This document shows, in pieces, positions 59,642-64,000 of a stretch of 64,000 bases of DNA. A program made the translations under genes and the position numbers. The notes below the pieces were generated by a model. The model made no database searches and was not told the DNA's origin. It worked only from the letters and a program-made list of their open reading frames with translations. The DNA is taken from assembly GCF_024397895.1 (NCBI RefSeq), contig NZ_CP073346.1, positions 3,286,001-3,350,000 on the forward strand, given 5' to 3'. Within the stretch, counting starts at the first letter, position 1. Every line of letters begins with the position of its first letter. The DNA comes from Pseudomonas benzenivorans (GTDB taxonomy: Bacteria; Pseudomonadota; Gammaproteobacteria; Pseudomonadales; Pseudomonadaceae).

Positions 59642-60271
59642 ATGTCCCGTCCGCCCCGTTCCGCTGCCCATCGCCGCCCATCTGGCCAGCCTGCCGCGCG
59701 CCGCGTGGCCAAGGCGCCGCCGAGCGAGCCGCGGCTGATCCTGTTGAACAAGCCGTTCGACGTGCTGACCCAGTTCCAGGACGAGCAGGGCCGTGCCACC
59801 CTCAAGGATTTCGTTGCGGTGCCCGGCGTCTATCCGGCCGGGCGCCTGGACCGCGACAGCGAAGGCCTGCTGCTGCTGACCAACGACGGCCGTCTGCAGG
59901 CGCGCATCGCCGACCCCAAGCACAAGCTGGCCAAGACCTATTGGGTGCAGGTGGAGGGCGAGCCGACGGCCGAGCAGCTGCAGGCGCTGCGTGATGGTGT
60001 GCCGCTCAACGATGGCCCGACCCTGCCGGCCGAGGCGCGGTTGCTGGACGAGCCGCAGCTGTGGCCGCGCGACCCGCCGGTGCGGTTCCGCAAGAGCGTG
60101 CCGACCCGCTGGCTGGAGCTGGTGATTCGCGAAGGGCGCAACCGTCAGGTGCGGCGCATGACCGCGGCGGTGGGGCTGCCGACCCTGCGCCTGGTGCGCG
60201 TGCGGATCGGCCCCTGGGGGCTGGAGGACTTGCAACCCGGCCAGTGGCGCGAGGTGCCGGCCCAGCTGTAG
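59642..60271 (+). CDS. rluE: 23S rRNA pseudouridine2457 synthase
   Basis: 209 aa from [15 protein letters not shown]. It is a RsuA-family pseudouridine synthase without the S4 domain. The catalytic Asp is in [20 protein letters not shown], and the C-terminal [20 protein letters not shown] is the family block. The N-terminal 25 residues are basic. Confidence 0.94.
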   Translation: MSRPPRSAAHRRPSGQPAARRVAKAPPSEPRLILLNKPFDVLTQFQDEQGRATLKDFVAVPGVYPAGRLDRDSEGLLLLTNDGRLQARIADPKHKLAKTYWVQVEGEPTAEQLQALRDGVPLNDGPTLPAEARLLDEPQLWPRDPPVRFRKSVPTRWLELVIREGRNRQVRRMTAAVGLPTLRLVRVRIGPWGLEDLQPGQWREVPAQL

Positions 60272-60318
60272 GCACGGCGCACCCTGCGCACCCTGCGCAG
60301 ACGAGGCGATGGGGGGCT

Positions 60319-60537
60319 TCAGCCCTGGATGCCGCGCGTTACTTCGATGATGTAGGTGATGATCGGCTTGGCCAGGAAGGCGAACAGGCACAGGCCCAGG
60401 CCGAGGAACAGGATGGCGGTGCCCAGACGCCCGGCCTTGGACTTCTTGGCCAGGTCCCAGATGATGAAAAACATGAACAGCATGAGCCCGCCCACCAGCA
60501 CGTACATCATCAGGGCTTCGAACTGTTCGGTTTCCAT
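60319..60537 (-). CDS. DUF2788 small membrane protein
   Basis: 72 aa from METEQFEALMMYVLVGGLML. Two membrane helices are seen, with a short basic loop (WDLAKKSKAGRLGT) between them. I recognise DUF2788, a small family of unknown function common in pseudomonads. It is convergent with rluE. Confidence 0.82.
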   Translation of the reverse strand: METEQFEALMMYVLVGGLMLFMFFIIWDLAKKSKAGRLGTAILFLGLGLCLFAFLAKPIITYIIEVTRGIQG

Positions 60538-60629
60538 GGGCGCCTCGCGGATAGGACTGGGACAACGAAGGGCGGCGATTATACCCGCCCTGGCCGTGCC
60601 CGCAGCCGACGCCGGTCGGCCTGCGGCGA

Positions 60630-61109
60630 TCAGCCGCGCAGGTGCTGCAGCGGCAGCTGGGTGCTGGAGAGAATCTGCTGCAGGACGAAGCTCGAGCGCA
60701 CGCTGGACACCCCGTCGATGCGGGTCAGGGTGCCGAGGAGAAATTTCTGGTAGTGGTCCATGTCCGGCACCACTACCTTGAGCTGGTAGTCGGCGTCCAT
60801 CCCGGTGACCAGGCAGCACTCCAGCACCTCCGGGCACTGGCGGATCGACTCCTGGAAATGCTCGAAACGTTCCGGGGTGTGCCGGTCCATGCCGATCAGC
60901 ACGTAGGCGGTGAGGGTCAGGCCGAGCTGCTTGCGGTCGAGCAGGGCCACCTGGCCGAGGATATAGCCGTCGTCCTGCAGCTGCTTGACCCGCCGCGAGC
61001 AGGGCGAGGGCGACAGGCCGATACGCTCGGCCAGGTCCTGGTTGGACAGGGTGGCGTCACGCTGCAATTCGGCGAGGATACTCAGGTCGTAGCGGTCAAG
61101 TCTGTGCAT
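60630..61109 (-). CDS. Lrp/AsnC family transcriptional regulator
   Basis: 159 aa from MHRLDRYDLSILAELQ. The N-terminal helix-turn-helix is ATLSNQDLAERIGLSPSPCS, followed by the ligand-binding RAM/ACT domain (LTAYVLIGMDRHTPERFEHF, LVTGMDADYQLKVVVPDMDH). Such regulators sense amino acids. The AT-rich stretch to its right (about 61120-61200) is a plausible binding region. Confidence 0.92.
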   Translation of the reverse strand: MHRLDRYDLSILAELQRDATLSNQDLAERIGLSPSPCSRRVKQLQDDGYILGQVALLDRKQLGLTLTAYVLIGMDRHTPERFEHFQESIRQCPEVLECCLVTGMDADYQLKVVVPDMDHYQKFLLGTLTRIDGVSSVRSSFVLQQILSSTQLPLQHLRG

Positions 61110-61390
61110 GTTCTGTCTGCTTTGTTTGATAAATTGCGTTGAGTGATGCCTGGCTAGTAGAAAATTGCGCAAGCTATGCTTCATTGAGCAATATTAGCAA
61201 TCATCTGTCGCGGCCGTTGCCCTAAGATTTACCTCAGTTTCACGGCCCGGACGACACGTCCACCCGGCACGCCCAATCAGGTGCGCCGGCGCCGCCGGTC
61301 CTACAGGGCCGCCACGGCACCCGGGTCCGCACTGCCCAACCAGGCGGGCGACGAAAGCGGCGACATCATTGCCAGCACAGGACACCATTG
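61110..61390. other. Intergenic region, candidate small RNA on the plus strand
   Basis: There is no supported protein gene between the Lrp gene and the VIT1 gene. The left part is AT-rich, with repeated TTGCGCAA/TTGAGCAA-like words suggesting Lrp-type sites. The right part is GC-rich with dyads (CACGCC-CAATCA-GGTGCG) and runs into a plus-strand terminator (61395-61421). A promoter plus terminator without a coding frame suggests a small RNA of about 200 nt, but I see no sure promoter. Confidence 0.35.
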
Positions 61391-61394
61391 CAGA

Positions 61395-61421
61395 GGGGAG
61401 GCCGCGAGGTCTCCCCTTTTT
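61395..61421 (+). terminator. Plus-strand terminator-like hairpin
   Basis: GGGGAG and CTCCCC pair around GCCGCGAGGT and are followed by TTTTT. On the plus strand there is no upstream protein gene for it to serve. It may also act for the VIT1 gene on the minus strand, although that side has no T-run. Confidence 0.6.
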
Positions 61422-61442
61422 CTTGCCCGCTCGCGGCGTGGC

Positions 61443-62198
61443 TCAGAGGATGCCGAAGGCCTGGCGCAGCAGATAGCCGGTCAAATAGGCCAGGGCGGCC
61501 GCGGTGCCGCCGGTCAGCAGGGTGCTCAGGCCCGAGATCAGCAGCGGCTTGGTGAACACCAGGCTCTTGAGCATGCCGATGGCGAAGAACACCGCAGCGG
61601 CCAGGCCCGCGCTGAGGCCGAACTGCCAGGGCAGGGGCAGGCCCGGAACGAAGTACGGCAGCAGGGGAATGGCGCCGGCGAAGATAAAAGTGGCGAAGGT
61701 CACCGCCGCCGAGCGCCAGGGGCTGGCTTCGGTCTTCTGCAGGCCGTGCTCCTCCACCAGCATGGTCTCGACCCAGAGCTCACGGTCCTGGCTGATAGTC
61801 TCGACTATGGCTTCCAGGGTCTCGCCCTCGAAGCCCTTCTGGCGAAACAGCTGGCGGACTTCCTCCTGTTCGCCGTCGGGTACCCGGTCGATGTGTTCTT
61901 CTTCCATGCGCCGGGTCTGCTCGCGGAATTCGCGTTGCGCCTTGATCGCCTCGTAGTTGCTCACCGCCATGCTGAAGCCGTCGGCCAGCAGGTTGGCGAA
62001 GCCGAGGATCAGCGCGACGGAGGCAGGGAAGCCGGCACCGAAGGCGCCGGACACCACGGCGAAGGTGGTGATGCAGCCGTCGATGGCGCCGAGCACGGCG
62101 TCGGAAATGTCCTGGGAGCGGTTGCCCGTGTTCAGGCGTTTGGCGATCACCTCCGGCTGGTGCTGGCGATAGAGCTCTTCCAGGCTGGTCTTTTTCAC
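61443..62198 (-). CDS. VIT1/CCC1 family iron/manganese transporter
   Basis: 251 aa from a GTG preceded by GGAGG at eight bases; an ATG 15 codons upstream has no ribosome binding site, which decides the start. VIT1 signatures: SQDISDAVLGAIDGCITTFA and FANLLADGFSMAVSNYEAIK. An acidic, Glu-rich hinge (MEEEHIDRVPDGEQEEVRQL) that binds metal in the family follows, then three membrane helices. It should move Fe2+ or Mn2+. It lies 77 bases downstream of the CDF gene on the same strand. Confidence 0.9.
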   Translation of the reverse strand: MKKTSLEELYRQHQPEVIAKRLNTGNRSQDISDAVLGAIDGCITTFAVVSGAFGAGFPASVALILGFANLLADGFSMAVSNYEAIKAQREFREQTRRMEEEHIDRVPDGEQEEVRQLFRQKGFEGETLEAIVETISQDRELWVETMLVEEHGLQKTEASPWRSAAVTFATFIFAGAIPLLPYFVPGLPLPWQFGLSAGLAAAVFFAIGMLKSLVFTKPLLISGLSTLLTGGTAAALAYLTGYLLRQAFGIL

Positions 62199-62275
62199 GG
62201 GCGGGGCCTCCGGACAAGACAGGCCCGTTAAGCATATGCGCAATCCATGGTGGGGCCCTGGGGCGCAAGCGGGCC

Positions 62276-63166
62276 TCAGGGTTTGACCACCTCCGGCGGG
62301 TCGGCGTGGACCAGCACCTCGGCGCGTGGGAATTCACGGGTGATCGCCGCCTCCACCTGGTCGCACAGGCCATGGGCCTGGCTCAGCGACAGCTCGCCGG
62401 GCAGCACCACGTGCAGCTGGACGAACCAGTGGGTGCCGGAGATGCGCGTGCGCAGGTCGTGGGCCCCAAGCACGCCGGGCACGCCGCAGGCCAGCAGGTG
62501 CATGCGTTCGGTCAGTTCGGGGGCCAGTTCCTGGTCCATCAGCACCGCCACGGCTGCGCGCACGATGCTGATGGCGCTCCACAGGATGTAGCCGGCGATG
62601 GCGATGGCGAACAGGGCGTCGGCCTGGGGCCACCCCAGGCTGGCGGCGATGAGCGCGAGCAAGATACTGCCGTTGAGTAGCAGGTCGGAGTGGTAGTGCA
62701 GCGAGTCGGCGTGGATCGCCGTGGAGCCGGTCAAACGCACCACATGGCGCTGGAACAGCAGCAGGGCGAGGGTCAGTGCCAGGGACAGCAGCATCACGGC
62801 GATGCCCAGGGTCTCGGCCGTCAGCGGCTGCGGATCGAGCAGCCGCTTGACCCCCTGCACCGCAACCAGCACCGAGCTGGCGGCGATGAACAGGGCCTGG
62901 CCGAGTCCGGCCAGGGCTTCGGCCTTGCCATGGCCGTAGCGATGGTCCTCGTCCGCCGGGCGCAGGGCGTAGTGCACGGCGAGCAGATTGAGCAGCGAGG
63001 CGGCGCCGTCGAGCAGTGAGTCTGTGAGCCCGGCAAGCAGGCTGACCGAGCCGCTCAGCCACCAGGCGATGGCCTTGGCCAGGGCCAGGGTCAGCGCCGT
63101 GGCCAGTGCCGCGGCGCTGGCCTGGCGCATCAGCCGCGCATGCTGCGGGGCCAGCTTCAACTTCAC
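62276..63166 (-). CDS. Cation diffusion facilitator (FieF/YiiP-like)
   Basis: 296 aa with a GTG start (MKLKLAPQHARLMRQ). CDF signatures: TDSLLDGAASLLNLLAVHYA with DxxxD metal site, DEDHRYGHGKAEALAGLGQA and AIHADSLHYHSDLLLNGSIL. The C-terminal cytoplasmic domain ends VLVHADPPEVV. It resembles FieF, which exports Zn2+, Fe2+ or Mn2+. It is paired with VIT1 and preceded by a lipoprotein gene 26 bases upstream. Confidence 0.93.
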   Translation of the reverse strand: MKLKLAPQHARLMRQASAAALATALTLALAKAIAWWLSGSVSLLAGLTDSLLDGAASLLNLLAVHYALRPADEDHRYGHGKAEALAGLGQALFIAASSVLVAVQGVKRLLDPQPLTAETLGIAVMLLSLALTLALLLFQRHVVRLTGSTAIHADSLHYHSDLLLNGSILLALIAASLGWPQADALFAIAIAGYILWSAISIVRAAVAVLMDQELAPELTERMHLLACGVPGVLGAHDLRTRISGTHWFVQLHVVLPGELSLSQAHGLCDQVEAAITREFPRAEVLVHADPPEVVKP

Positions 63167-63192
63167 GGTGTGTCCGCCTGCGGGGACGACAA

Positions 63193-63609
63193 CTACGCCG
63201 CCGGCGTTAGGCCATGGGCGGCCAGTTGCTCGAGGTTTGCGCTGTGCTGGATCAGCCGCGGGTCGTCGAGTGGCAGGCTGTGGCCGGTGTGCTGCTCGAT
63301 CAGCGCCTTGAGCTTGGCATTGTCGACGCGCCCCTCGGCGTCCACCGCCTGCTTGAGGGTTTCCGGCGCCATGGAGTACTGGCCGTTGGGCAGGTAGATG
63401 GCGCCGGTGGCGAAGTCGATGCCGAAGGCGATCAGCCCGGGAATGACGAAGAACAGGATGCCGATGGCATCCAGCGCCACCACTACCGGGTCGACCCGGC
63501 CTTCGATCTGTCCGCGCCGGTCGGGGTAGAGCAGCGTGCCGCAGGCGCTCAGCTGGGTCAGCAGGGTGGCGGCGAGGACGCCGCCGATCAGGCGGGTTTG
63601 CTTGTGCAT
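63193..63609 (-). CDS. Lipoprotein of unknown function
   Basis: 138 aa from MHKQTRLIGGVLAATLL, with GGAGGTG seven bases before the ATG. The lipobox is LSACGTLL (Cys about residue 23). A hydrophobic segment follows (VVVALDAIGILFFVIPGLIA). It reads like the conserved hypothetical lipoproteins near hrpB in P. aeruginosa. It is the first gene of a likely three-gene unit with the CDF and VIT1 genes. Confidence 0.82.
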   Translation of the reverse strand: MHKQTRLIGGVLAATLLTQLSACGTLLYPDRRGQIEGRVDPVVVALDAIGILFFVIPGLIAFGIDFATGAIYLPNGQYSMAPETLKQAVDAEGRVDNAKLKALIEQHTGHSLPLDDPRLIQHSANLEQLAAHGLTPAA

Positions 63610-63718
63610 CGGGCACCTCCATATGAAAGTCGGCGCCACTATAGCAAGGCGTCTGCGGCAAAACTGCTGCGAGGTGAACGTCACCATCACAAGTCTCGGG
63701 GCGCGCGGCGTTGGCCGT

Positions 63719-63724
63719 TATAAT
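63719..63724 (+). promoter_or_regulatory. -10 box of hrpB
   Basis: A perfect TATAAT lies 23 bases before the hrpB ATG. The -35 region is GC-rich and poor. Confidence 0.45.
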
Positions 63725-63747
63725 CGCGGCCCTGAACTGGAGCCGTG

Positions 63748-64000
63748 ATGAATTCCCTGCCTATCGATGCCCTGTTGCCCGACCTGCGTGAGGCCCTGGC
63801 CCGCCGCCACGAGGCGGTGCTGGAAGCGCCGCCGGGCGCCGGCAAGACCACCCGCGTGCCTTTGGCCCTGCTGCACGAACCCTGGCTGGCCGGGCAGCGC
63901 ATCCTCATGCTCGAGCCGCGCCGCCTGGCCGCCCGGGCCGCCGCCGAGCGCCTGGCCAGCGAGCTGGGCGAGCGGGTCGGCGAGACCGTCGGCTACCGCA
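63748..64000 (+). CDS. hrpB: ATP-dependent RNA helicase HrpB (5' end only)
   Basis: 84 codons are visible before the window ends. The DExH helicase start is clear: [20 protein letters not shown], the P-loop [16 protein letters not shown] and motif Ia [23 protein letters not shown] precedes the ATG. HrpB is a two-domain helicase in most proteobacteria. Confidence 0.95.
   Translation, partial: MNSLPIDALLPDLREALARRHEAVLEAPPGAGKTTRVPLALLHEPWLAGQRILMLEPRRLAARAAAERLASELGERVGETVGYR

Noticed and set aside
61281..62231. Plus-strand open frame of 316 codons between the Lrp and CDF genes
   Set aside because: It is mostly antisense to VIT1, and its start has no ribosome binding site; it does not explain the terminator-like hairpin.

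Overview
The window is ordinary-looking chromosomal DNA from a high-GC gammaproteobacterium, almost certainly Pseudomonas. The gene order hrpB ... rluE, amn, ladS, thiD-thiE-hemL, miaB-phoH-ybeY-corC-lnt, leuS-lptE-holA, lipA-lipB, dacC, rlpA, mltB, rodA, mrdA, rlmH, rsfS, nadD, proA ... ubiX, mpl ... ppa matches, as I recall it, one continuous stretch of the P. aeruginosa chromosome (about PA3961 to PA4031). Family-specific genes (DUF5629, LadS) support the genus. I see no tRNA or rRNA gene, CRISPR array, prophage or intact insertion sequence.

Layout. 1-3.1 kb: a minus-strand block of poorly understood genes (DUF6502 and DUF5666, translationally coupled, and a secreted Gly/His/Ala-repeat protein). 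It is followed by an intergenic stretch with a 31-bp near-perfect palindrome. 3.5-21.6 kb: mostly single genes and short operons. These include ppa, mtfA, a degenerate PP2C-kinase fusion, mpl-ubiX-lipoprotein, a periplasmic-sensor GGDEF/EAL protein, a methyltransferase/DUF5629 pair, a MORN-repeat/C13-peptidase lipoprotein, lrgA-like/lrgB, and a DedA-PAP2 fusion overlapping a 3-methyladenine glycosylase. 21.8-31.9 kb: a long plus-strand series, proA-nadD-rsfS-rlmH-mrdA-rodA-mltB-rlpA, then dacC-ybeD-lipB. It joins the rod-shape peptidoglycan machinery to ribosome maturation factors and lipoate attachment. 32-46.4 kb: mostly minus-strand housekeeping genes (lipA, a lytic transglycosylase, arfA, holA, lptE, leuS, lnt, corC, ybeY, phoH, miaB). 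46.5-53.7 kb: DUF1820, a Sel1 protein, a membrane protein-hemL-thiE-thiD block and the hybrid sensor kinase ladS. 53.7-64 kb: a TetR/acyl-CoA dehydrogenase pair with a striking double-dyad operator, a frameshifted PaaI-type thioesterase, DUF3703, amn, an alcohol dehydrogenase, rluE, an Lrp regulator, a VIT1/CDF metal-transporter pair and the start of hrpB.

How the genes work together: mrdA, rodA, mltB, rlpA, dacC, mpl and the second lytic transglycosylase synthesise, trim or recycle peptidoglycan; lptE, lnt, corC and the YdcF protein serve the envelope; lipB and lipA supply lipoyl groups; rsfS, rlmH, ybeY, miaB, rluE, leuS and arfA serve translation; thiE, thiD and hemL serve cofactor synthesis. 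Signalling is represented by LadS, the GGDEF/EAL protein and several one-component regulators.

I found no clearly new multi-gene system. The most interesting items are the arfA gene with its terminator-like hairpin inside the coding region, the double palindromic TetR operator, the PP2C-kinase fusion that has lost its catalytic residues, the MORN-C13 lipoprotein, the DUF6502-DUF5666 pair beside a repeat protein, a run of nine A in rlpA between its two domains, the broken thioesterase, and a possible small RNA between the Lrp regulator and VIT1.
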